From contig CALPSU020000167.1 of NCBI GenBank assembly GCA_943326315.2, positions 1 through 5,958 of the forward strand: 5,958 nucleotides of DNA, read 5' to 3'. The notes under the pieces were generated by a model. It had not been told where the DNA came from, did no database searches, and was given only the letters and a program-made list of their open reading frames with translations. A program made the position numbers and the translations under genes. Origin of the DNA: Chryseobacterium gleum (GTDB lineage: Bacteria; Bacteroidota; Bacteroidia; Flavobacteriales_D; Crocinitomicaceae). Shown here piece by piece: positions 1-5,186 of this stretch (positions are counted from its first letter, which is position 1; each line of letters opens with the position of its first letter).

Positions 1-297
1 CCAAAAGAAGTTTGGGCATTGGTTTCAGTGTTAGTATATGCAGTTATTTTACACCTTCGTTACATTCCAGGAGCTGCAGGTAAATTAACATTCAACATAG
101 TTAGTTTTTGGGGATATTCTGCAATTTTATTTACTTTCTTCGGAGTGAATTTCTACTTGGTAGGTTTACATTCATACGCACAAGGTGATGGATTGGGAAC
201 GGTTCCATCAGGAATTGTAATTACAGTAGTAATTTTCGCCTTATTAACGCTTTGGGCATATTTCAAGAATAAATCATATACAAATAGGTTACAATAA
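1..297 (+). CDS. ccsA: Cytochrome c biogenesis protein, CcsA/ResC family, C-terminal part (5' truncated)
   Basis: The reading frame is open from base 1 and gives 98 residues ending in TAA, so this is the 3' end of a longer gene. The first visible residues, PKEVWAL, match the end of the tryptophan-rich WDPKE haem-handling (WWD) segment of the CcsA/ResC family. About 50 residues later comes GLHSYA; its His (visible residue 57) fits the conserved external histidine that follows the WWD segment and helps hold haem. Three hydrophobic stretches (about residues 5-18, 33-55 and 70-88) look like the last membrane helices, and a short basic tail follows. The family exports haem and, with ResB/Ccs1, attaches it to apocytochromes c outside the cytoplasmic membrane (system II). 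In Bacteroidota the two parts are often fused into one large CcsBA protein; the window cannot show whether that is so here. The TTG at position 19 is only an internal codon, not the start. Confidence 0.88.
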   Translation, partial: PKEVWALVSVLVYAVILHLRYIPGAAGKLTFNIVSFWGYSAILFTFFGVNFYLVGLHSYAQGDGLGTVPSGIVITVVIFALLTLWAYFKNKSYTNRLQ

Positions 298-300
298 TAT

Positions 301-394
301 TTTAACCACAGAGTACACAAAGTTTTTCACACAGAGTTACACAGAAAAAACTCGGTGAAACTCTGCGAAGACCTCTGCGACCTCTGTGGTTAAA
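301..394. repeat. 94-bp palindromic CCACAGAG/CTCTGTGG repeat-like element
   Basis: The ends are perfect 13-bp inverted repeats, TTTAACCACAGAG at 301-313 and its exact reverse complement at 382-394. The left half repeats CACAGAG-like units (307-313, 330-336 and a partial one near 340-344). The right half repeats CTCTGCGA at 361-368 and 373-380, then CTCTGTGG at 382-389. An inner pair, TTTCAC 325-330 and GTGAAA 355-360, could extend the fold around an A-rich loop. The element starts 3 nt after the ccsA stop and ends 21 nt before the bshB1 ATG, so it fills nearly the whole gap. It is visibly richer in G and C than neighbouring non-coding DNA. From memory, very similar AACCACAGAG...CTCTGTGGTT elements recur between genes in many Bacteroidota and other phyla; I could not check this or the copy number here. 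It contains no coding sequence. It may be a non-autonomous mobile element, a transcript-end hairpin, or both. Confidence 0.75.
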
Positions 395-415
395 CAAAAA
401 CAATAAACTCATCCC

Positions 416-1132
416 ATGAAACTAGACATATTAGCCTTTTCAGCACATCCAGATGATATCGAATTATCTTGCTCGGGCACTTTAATGAAACATATTAAGG
501 AAGGTAAAACGGTAGGTATAATTGATTTAACCGAGGGAGAATTAGGTTCAAGAGGATCAGCAGAGTTACGATACCAAGAAGCAGCTGATTCAGCAAGAAT
601 AATGGGATTGAGCGCACGACATAATCTTCAAATGGCAGATGGATATTTTGAAATTTCAGAACCTAATAAATTGAAAATTATAGAACAAATTCGTCGTTTT
701 CGACCAGAAATTGTTTTAGCAAATGCAATCGAAGATCGTCACCCAGATCATGGCAGAGCATCAAAATTAGTCTCAGAAGCATGTTTTTTAGCAGGATTAA
801 GAAAGGTAGAAACTTCATTTGAAGGAGTAATTCAAGAAGCATACCGACCAAAAGTGATATATCAATATATTCAAGACAGATACATTAAACCTGATTTTGT
901 TGTCGATATGACAGAATTTTACGATCGAAAAATGGAGTCAATTAAAGCTTTTAAATCTCAATTTTATGATCCTAATTCACTAGAACCACCAACTCCAATT
1001 TCAGGAGAAGATTTTATTGAATTTTTGAAAGGAAGAATGAGTGAATTTGGAAGATCAATCGGAGTTAGATATGCAGAGGGATTCACAGTTGAAAGAATAC
1101 CTGGTGTAGCTAGTTTTTTTGATTTAGTATAG
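416..1132 (+). CDS. bshB1: Bacillithiol biosynthesis deacetylase BshB1
   Basis: A 238-residue zinc-dependent deacetylase of the LmbE/PIG-L family, the usual length for BshB1. It removes the acetyl group from GlcNAc-malate to give GlcN-malate, the second step of bacillithiol synthesis in the cytoplasm (after BshA, before BshC). Visible motifs are AHPDD at residues 10-14 (His11 and Asp14 expected to bind zinc, Asp13 as the general base), DLTEGELGSRGS at 37-48 (the characteristic BshB1 stretch), and HPDH at 109-112 (His112 as third zinc ligand, His109 near the active site), by analogy with the Bacillus enzymes. The assignment to BshB1 rather than generic LmbE rests on the GELGSRG segment and the C-terminal ESIKAFKSQF and GVRYAEGF regions. 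The ATG at 416 is the first in frame and puts AHPDD at the usual distance from the N-terminus. There is no Shine-Dalgarno site, as is normal in this phylum. bshA and bshC are not in the window. The gene probably shares a transcript with the J-domain gene 8 nt downstream. Confidence 0.95.
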   Translation: MKLDILAFSAHPDDIELSCSGTLMKHIKEGKTVGIIDLTEGELGSRGSAELRYQEAADSARIMGLSARHNLQMADGYFEISEPNKLKIIEQIRRFRPEIVLANAIEDRHPDHGRASKLVSEACFLAGLRKVETSFEGVIQEAYRPKVIYQYIQDRYIKPDFVVDMTEFYDRKMESIKAFKSQFYDPNSLEPPTPISGEDFIEFLKGRMSEFGRSIGVRYAEGFTVERIPGVASFFDLV

Positions 1133-1140
1133 ATTTAAAT

Positions 1141-2232
1141 ATGGAAGAAATAGAATTAATTTCAAAAAATAACTCGAAACTTTCAAAAAATCAAATTGCT
1201 TTTAAACGATTAACAGAGAGAATTTATAAACTTGAAAATGCAATTCAATCTGAAATAGCTAAAAATGAGAAATTAGTTAAATTTTACATTGAATTAATAT
1301 TGCCTCAAAAATTAAAATTGGCTGAAATAAAAATACAATTAGCCTTAAATTTTGATGAGTCTTCAAACAAAACTAATTTATCTCCAAAAATTACAAATAA
1401 ATTAAAGATTAGTATTCTTCAATTATGTGAAGAAGCGTTTGAATTTATTGAAGTAACTCCAGAAATAGAAAAGTTATTTGATACTTGGTCTGATATTTCT
1501 TACCAAGATGAATTACTTTTTAAGAAAAATTTAGATAAACATACGCTATCTGAATATATGGAAAATGTTTTCAATAAGAGTTTTAATTTGGATGATGTTG
1601 ATTTAGATGATCCTGAAAGTGTTTCTCGATTTCAACAAAGAATGAAAGAGATAATGGATGAAAAAAACAATTCAAAATCTCAAAAAAAATCAATACGTCA
1701 ATTAAAGACAGATGAACTTCAGAAAATAGAAGAAATTGTTCAAAATAAAAGTATTCGAAGTGTCTATATATCTTTAACAAAAGTATTACATCCCGATACG
1801 GAGTTGGATGAACAGCTGAAAAAAGAGAAGGAAGAGTTAATGAAACTAGTCACACAAGCCTATAATCAAAAGGATTTAGCAACTTTGCTTCGTTTAGAAA
1901 TGGAATGGGTTTTTAAAACAAATTTGCTAATTGATACTTTAGCGGAAAATAAATTAAAGATATACATTTCGGTTCTTAAAGAACGTGTTTCAGAATTAGA
2001 GCAAAAAAAGTATATGCTTAAGAAAGAACCTCGTTTTTTGGAAATTTTACCTTATCTTATTTACGATGAAAACAGAGCAATTGAGTTAATTAAAGAAGAA
2101 GAATTTATTATAATAAATGAAATTGAAGATTTAGATGCGGATGTTTCTGAACTTAATCGTCTAAAAAATAAAAATGATATTACCGAATTTATAGAAGTGT
2201 TTTATGAATTTAATTTTGGTAAAATTTATTGA
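1141..2232 (+). CDS. J-domain (DnaJ-like, HPD motif) protein of unknown specific role
   Basis: A 363-residue, strongly charged, Lys/Glu-rich protein with no signal peptide or membrane helix, so cytoplasmic. Around residues 204-254 it has a J-domain-like segment: helix II VYISLTKVLHPD with the invariant HPD at 217-219, then an acidic/basic linker and helix III ELMKLVTQAYNQKDLATLL. HPD is the motif by which J-proteins stimulate DnaK (Hsp70) ATPase. The order of parts (helical N-terminal region about 15-110, acidic patch DDVDLDDPE about 151-159, Lys/Gln-rich linker, J segment with LHPD...LM...AY..KDL..LL, helical C-terminus) resembles, from memory, a family of J-domain proteins known in Proteobacteria and annotated only as 'J domain-containing'. 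There is no G/F region or zinc finger, so it is not DnaJ itself. Coiled coil is likely at about 20-70 and 270-295. The ATG lies 8 nt after the bshB1 stop, suggesting co-transcription. Codons look even more A/T-rich than in the neighbours. No client or function can be assigned. Confidence 0.82.
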   Translation: MEEIELISKNNSKLSKNQIAFKRLTERIYKLENAIQSEIAKNEKLVKFYIELILPQKLKLAEIKIQLALNFDESSNKTNLSPKITNKLKISILQLCEEAFEFIEVTPEIEKLFDTWSDISYQDELLFKKNLDKHTLSEYMENVFNKSFNLDDVDLDDPESVSRFQQRMKEIMDEKNNSKSQKKSIRQLKTDELQKIEEIVQNKSIRSVYISLTKVLHPDTELDEQLKKEKEELMKLVTQAYNQKDLATLLRLEMEWVFKTNLLIDTLAENKLKIYISVLKERVSELEQKKYMLKKEPRFLEILPYLIYDENRAIELIKEEEFIIINEIEDLDADVSELNRLKNKNDITEFIEVFYEFNFGKIY

Positions 2233-2269
2233 TTTAGCTCATATTGATTCAGTTTTTTTAAAAGTATAG

Positions 2270-2302
2270 GACTTAAATGTAAAATAAATATATTTTTAAG
2301 TC
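2270..2302 (+). terminator. Weak hairpin downstream of the J-domain gene
   Basis: GACTTAAA at 2270-2277 is the exact reverse complement of TTTAAGTC at 2295-2302, with a 17-nt A/T-rich loop. It lies about 38 nt after the stop at 2232 and is followed by a T-rich but broken tail. This could end the bshB1 transcript. The stem is only 8 bp, mostly A-T, and such matches arise by chance in DNA this AT-rich, so the call is tentative. Confidence 0.3.
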
Positions 2303-2368
2303 ATTGTTTTATATTTACTTATGTCGTTAAATTTTTATATTTTTAAAATATTTTTATTTTAATCTATT

Positions 2369-2382
2369 AATTCTATAGAATT
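2369..2382. promoter_or_regulatory. Perfect 14-bp palindrome, candidate operator at the metY promoter
   Basis: AATTCTATAGAATT reads the same on both strands. It ends 4 nt before the TAnnTTTG element at 2387-2394, so it would occupy the spacer between the upstream and downstream promoter elements, a classic place for a repressor or activator site. The regulator is unknown. A and T predominate, which raises the chance of accidental symmetry, but a perfect 14-bp match in exactly this place is notable. Confidence 0.4.
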
Positions 2383-2386
2383 TATA

Positions 2387-2394
2387 TATATTTG
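2387..2394 (+). promoter_or_regulatory. Bacteroidota-type promoter element (TAnnTTTG) for metY
   Basis: TATATTTG fits the TAnnTTTG element recognised by the main sigma factor of Bacteroidota. It is the only clear match in the gap before metY. No convincing TTG/TTTG upstream element is seen at the usual distance of about 19-23 nt, so the promoter may be weak or need an activator. Transcription would begin near 2400, leaving a leader of about 110 nt before the metY ATG. Confidence 0.5.
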
Positions 2395-2512
2395 CATCGC
2401 AATTTGAATTTTAACTTAAATTTTACGGACGCAAACAGTACTTAAAACACTTCGGAAAAAATCCCTTTTAACCACAATTAACTAATTATTAATATTTAAA
2501 AAGTAAATTAAA
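2395..2512 (+). promoter_or_regulatory. Long 5' leader of metY, possible cis-regulatory RNA
   Basis: About 110 nt separate the likely transcription start from the ATG at 2513. The middle (about 2425-2473) holds islands with more G and C (TACGGACGCAAACAG, CACTTCGG, ATCCC) in otherwise A/T-only DNA, and the last 40 nt before the ATG are almost pure A/T. I find no strong long stem (only GGA/TCC at 2454-2456 and 2462-2464, and TTTTAA/TTAAAA at 2409-2414 and 2442-2447), no ATG for a leader peptide, and no match I recognise to SAM-I or SAM-II riboswitches. Methionine genes are often controlled by leader RNAs, which is why the region is listed. Confidence 0.3.
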
Positions 2513-3868
2513 ATGAGTAAAACTAATAACGAACAAGAATTAAGATTTGAAACTTTACAGTTACATGCAGGACAAGAAATAGATGAACAAGGATCTCGAG
2601 CAGTTCCAATTCATCAAACAACATCATACGTTTTTAAAAACAGTAAACATGCTGCTAATTTGTTTGGCTTAAAAGAGTTTGGGAATATTTACACACGAAT
2701 TAATAATCCAACTACAGATGTTTTTGAGAAACGAATTGCAGCTCTTGAAGGTGGAGTGGCAGCTCTTGCAGTTTCGTCAGGTCAAGCAGCGCAATTTATA
2801 GCATTAAACAACATTCTTCAAGCAGGAGAGAATTTTGTAAGTACTTCTTTTTTATATGGCGGAACATATAATCAATTCAAAGTAGCATTTAAAAGGTTAG
2901 GGATTGAAGCAAGGTTTGCAAAAGGAGATACAGCTGAAGAATTTGAAAAATTAATTGACGAAAATACCAAAGCTTTCTATCTAGAAACTATCGGAAATCC
3001 ACAATTTAATATTCCTGATTTTGAAAAAATTTCAACATTAGCTAAAAAACATAATTTACCACTTATTGTAGATAATACTTTTGGTGCTGGAGGGTATTTA
3101 TTTCAGCCTCTTAAACATGGTGCTGATATTGTGGTTGCCTCTGCTACGAAATGGATAGGAGGTCATGGAACAAGTGTTGGTGGTGTAATTGTAGACGGAG
3201 GAACTTACGATTGGTCAACTGGTAAATTCCCTCAATTCACTGAACCTTCTGAAGGATACCATGGTTTAAAATTTGCTGAAGTATTTGGTGTCAACAACCC
3301 ACTTGGATTACCAAATATTGCGTTCATTATTAGAGCTAGAGTAGAAGGTTTAAGAGATTTTGGAACTTCGATAGCACCATTGAATTCATTTTTATTATTA
3401 CAAGGTTTAGAAACACTTTCTTTAAGAGTTGAAAGACATGTTCAAAATGCGTTAGAATTAGCAAAATGGTTAGAAACTAGACCAGAGGTAGAATATGTTA
3501 ATTATCCAGGATTAGAAAGTTCAAAATACCATACGTTAGCAACGAAATATTTGAAAAAAGGATTTGGAGGAGTATTATCATTTAAATTGAAAGAAGGAAA
3601 AGTTGCAGCTGATTACTTAGTAAATAATTTAAATTTAATTAGTCACTTAGCAAACGTAGGGGATGCGAAAACTTTAATTATTCATCCAGCAACTACTACT
3701 CATGAACAATTATCAAAAGAAGAACAAATTTTAGCAGGTGTTGAACCAGGTTTATTAAGAGTTTCAGTTGGAATTGAGCATATTGAGGACATCAAAAATG
3801 ACTTACTTACAGGATTTAAGAAATTAGAAACAATAACAAATGAAGAATTAGAATTGTTGTTGAATTAA
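2513..3868 (+). CDS. metY: O-acetylhomoserine sulfhydrylase (O-acetylhomoserine aminocarboxypropyltransferase)
   Basis: A 451-residue PLP enzyme of the Cys/Met metabolism family. It makes L-homocysteine from O-acetyl-L-homoserine and sulfide (direct sulfhydrylation) in the cytoplasm, feeding methionine synthesis. Key residues seen: LHAGQE (17-22), YTRINNPT (60-67, Tyr and Arg contacting the cofactor phosphate of the partner subunit), SSGQAA (88-93), ETIGNPQ (158-164), VDNTFG (186-191, Asp187 facing the pyridine nitrogen), SATKWIGGHG (210-219, Lys213 as the Schiff-base lysine), NVGDAKTLIIHP (381-392) and LLRVSVGIE (414-422, Arg416 binding the substrate carboxylate). The insert of about 45 residues after the lysine (TYDWSTGKFPQF to the HGLKFAEVFG region) and the length favour MetY over the shorter MetB/MetC/MetZ enzymes, though exact substrate preference cannot be proven. 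ATG 2513 follows an A-rich tract and is the only sensible start. It is likely controlled from the promoter at 2387 and probably transcribed with the peroxiredoxin gene downstream. Confidence 0.93.
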   Translation: MSKTNNEQELRFETLQLHAGQEIDEQGSRAVPIHQTTSYVFKNSKHAANLFGLKEFGNIYTRINNPTTDVFEKRIAALEGGVAALAVSSGQAAQFIALNNILQAGENFVSTSFLYGGTYNQFKVAFKRLGIEARFAKGDTAEEFEKLIDENTKAFYLETIGNPQFNIPDFEKISTLAKKHNLPLIVDNTFGAGGYLFQPLKHGADIVVASATKWIGGHGTSVGGVIVDGGTYDWSTGKFPQFTEPSEGYHGLKFAEVFGVNNPLGLPNIAFIIRARVEGLRDFGTSIAPLNSFLLLQGLETLSLRVERHVQNALELAKWLETRPEVEYVNYPGLESSKYHTLATKYLKKGFGGVLSFKLKEGKVAADYLVNNLNLISHLANVGDAKTLIIHPATTTHEQLSKEEQILAGVEPGLLRVSVGIEHIEDIKNDLLTGFKKLETITNEELELLLN

Positions 3869-3906
3869 TAGAATATCAGTTATAAATAAATAATAAATAT
3901 AAACCC

Positions 3907-3949
3907 AGTGGTCATTAATTAATTGATTTTAAAATAATTAATGATCGCT
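3907..3949 (+). promoter_or_regulatory. 15-bp hairpin between metY and the peroxiredoxin gene
   Basis: Bases 3907-3921 (AGTGGTCATTAATTA) pair with 3935-3949 (TAATTAATGATCGCT): 13 Watson-Crick pairs and 2 G-U pairs, with a 13-nt loop. No T-tract follows, so it does not look like an intrinsic terminator. It may be an mRNA processing or stability element, an attenuation device, or as DNA a dyad bound by a regulator of the peroxiredoxin. The 3' arm covers the ATG at 3941, which argues that translation starts at 3965 instead. Confidence 0.5.
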
Positions 3950-3964
3950 TTAAACTTAAAAAAT

Positions 3965-4600
3965 ATGTCAATTAGATTAGGAGATTTAGCACCAGATTTT
4001 ATAGCAGCTTCAACAGAAGGAAATATTAAATTTCACGAATGGTTAGGGAATAGTTGGGGAGTATTATTCTCTCATCCTGCAGATTTTACACCGGTATGTA
4101 CTACAGAATTAGGTACGGTAGCGAAATTGAAAAATGAGTTCGAAAAACGAAATGTGAAAGTGATTGCATTGAGTGTAGATCCTGTTGAAACACATTACGA
4201 TTGGATAAAAGATATTAATGAAACACAAAATACAGTAGTTAATTTTCCAATTATTGCTGATCCAATTTTTGAAGTTTCAAAATTATATGATTTTGTTCAT
4301 CCAAATGCCTCAGATAAATTCACTGTTCGTTCAGTTGTAGTTTTAGATCCTGAGAAAAAAGTGAAGTTGATTATTACTTATCCGGCATCTACTGGTAGAA
4401 ATTTTGATGAGATTTTACGTGTAATTGATTCTTTACAGTTAACTGCGAATTATCAAGTTGCAACTCCTGCAAATTGGAAACAAGGGGAAGATGTGGTTGT
4501 TATTCCAGCAATTAAAACGGAGGATATTGCAGCTAAATTTCCAAAAGGATTTACAGAAATTAAATCATATTTAAGAACAACACCACAACCGAATATTTAA
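3965..4600 (+). CDS. 1-Cys peroxiredoxin (Prx6 type)
   Basis: A 211-residue thiol peroxidase of the AhpC/TSA superfamily, Prx6 subgroup, the usual length for that group. It reduces hydrogen peroxide and organic peroxides in the cytoplasm. From the ATG at 3965 the protein begins MSIRLGDLAPDF, as family members do. The active-site stretch SHPADFTPVCTTE (36-48) holds the peroxidatic Cys45 with Thr42, and Arg122 in FTVRSVVVLDP completes the catalytic triad. The long C-terminal extension with the TPANWKQGEDVVVIP block (167-181) is diagnostic for Prx6. Cys45 is the only cysteine, so there is no resolving cysteine and an outside thiol must reduce the enzyme. The longer frame from ATG 3941 adds eight residues that do not fit the family and lie in a hairpin arm, so I prefer 3965. 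No TAnnTTTG promoter is seen in the gap after metY; co-transcription with metY is likely. Confidence 0.93.
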   Translation: MSIRLGDLAPDFIAASTEGNIKFHEWLGNSWGVLFSHPADFTPVCTTELGTVAKLKNEFEKRNVKVIALSVDPVETHYDWIKDINETQNTVVNFPIIADPIFEVSKLYDFVHPNASDKFTVRSVVVLDPEKKVKLIITYPASTGRNFDEILRVIDSLQLTANYQVATPANWKQGEDVVVIPAIKTEDIAAKFPKGFTEIKSYLRTTPQPNI

Positions 4601-4612
4601 TAGTTTACCTAT

Positions 4613-4646
4613 ACAATTTCATTTATAAAACGCTATAAATAATTGT
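4613..4646 (+). terminator. Imperfect hairpin after the peroxiredoxin gene
   Basis: ACAATT (4613-4618) plus ATTTATA (4621-4627) pair with TATAAAT (4634-4640) plus AATTGT (4641-4646), giving 13 bp with a 2-nt bulge and a 6-nt loop, 12 nt after the stop. It is nearly all A-T and lacks a clean following T-tract, so it may be a weak first terminator or a 3'-end stabilising hairpin ahead of the stronger one at 4692. Confidence 0.35.
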
Positions 4647-4691
4647 GTTTATTAAATATTTAGTTTTTGAGAAGTATAGTTTTTTACGTTT

Positions 4692-4731
4692 AAAACAGCT
4701 GAATAGATTTTCTATTTAGCTGTTTTTATTT
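4692..4731. terminator. Intrinsic terminator between convergent genes
   Basis: AAAACAGCTGAATAG (4692-4706) pairs with CTATTTAGCTGTTTT (4712-4726) over 15 bp including one G-U, around a 5-nt loop, followed on the plus strand by TTTTTATTTTT. It ends transcripts from metY and the peroxiredoxin gene. On the minus strand the stem starts 5 nt after the stop of the GreA-like gene and its outer A-T pairs supply a short U-run, so it probably works in both directions, more strongly on the plus strand. Confidence 0.85.
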
Positions 4732-5178
4732 TTAATAAACAGATTTTATAACTGTTGCAACACCATTAAAAATAATACTTTCACCCTTTGATTTACCATT
4801 TAATAACACTCCGATTGGAGCTAGAGGATTCATCGCAAAAACAATCGTTTCATCAATCTTAACAGCACCCAATCCAATTGAAAAATAATACCAACCATTA
4901 TTTGTCTCTACTAAACTTCCAATTTCAATTTTAGAATGAACTTTAGAAGGATTAATTTTTAAAACTGCTTCTTTCAATAGTAAGAATTCATTGATTTGCT
5001 TTGTCAATTTCTCTTGTTCCAATTGAGCCATTGCAACTCCCGTTTCGTGTTTGTCTCCAGCTGAACTTTTAGAATCTTCAGCAGTTGCTTGAAATGTATC
5101 TTTTAAAATTGAACTTAAACTTTGAATCCGTTCGTTTAAATTTTCTAAAATTGCGCTATGTATTTTTTCTTTATTCAT
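4732..5178 (-). CDS. GreA/GreB-like transcription elongation factor family protein (short form)
   Basis: A 148-residue soluble protein with two parts, as in GreA: a helical N-terminal half (about 1-75) suited to an antiparallel coiled coil, and a C-terminal half (about 84-148) with GSLVETNNGWYYFSIGLG and NPLAPIGVLLNGKSKGE, resembling the GreA/B globular domain (compare the SPLG..LLGKKVGDE motif of GreA). Between the helices is SSAGDKHETGVAMAQLEQE (38-56), which lines up with the GreA tip GDLKEN: Asp42 and Glu45 match the two acidic tip residues (Asp41, Glu44 in E. coli GreA) that place Mg2+ in the RNA polymerase active site. It is slightly shorter than classical GreA (about 158). Homologues in Flavobacteria are, from memory, often mislabelled '3-oxoacyl-ACP synthase'; nothing here supports that activity. 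Its role, transcript cleavage or a different polymerase-secondary-channel effect, is inferred. The ATG at 5178 lies 8 nt after the glycosyltransferase stop, so the two probably share a transcript. Confidence 0.8.
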   Translation of the reverse strand: MNKEKIHSAILENLNERIQSLSSILKDTFQATAEDSKSSAGDKHETGVAMAQLEQEKLTKQINEFLLLKEAVLKINPSKVHSKIEIGSLVETNNGWYYFSIGLGAVKIDETIVFAMNPLAPIGVLLNGKSKGESIIFNGVATVIKSVY

Positions 5179-5186
5179 AGTAGATA

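Noticed and set aside
19..21. TTG as start of a 92-residue protein at the left edge
   Set aside because: The frame is open to base 1 and the residues before it (PKEVWA) belong to the conserved CcsA motif, so the gene begins outside the window.
301..394. CRISPR array in the ccsA-bshB1 gap
   Set aside because: The repeated units are only 7-8 bp, irregularly spaced and in opposite orientation in the two halves; there are no spacer-length unique segments.
1583..1780. 65-codon minus-strand reading frame
   Set aside because: It lies wholly inside the J-domain gene on the opposite strand, matches no family I know, and is rich in Phe, Leu and His as expected from antisense reading of Lys/Glu/Asn-rich codons.
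2466..2476. TTTTAACCACA, identical to 300-310 at the left end of the palindromic repeat
   Set aside because: Only 11 bp, without the following GAG or a matching right end nearby; a chance match or a very decayed remnant cannot be told apart.
2395..2512. SAM-II or S-box riboswitch ahead of metY
   Set aside because: Neither the S-box core nor the SAM-II pseudoknot pattern could be matched by eye, and no strong stem was found; kept only as an unassigned leader.
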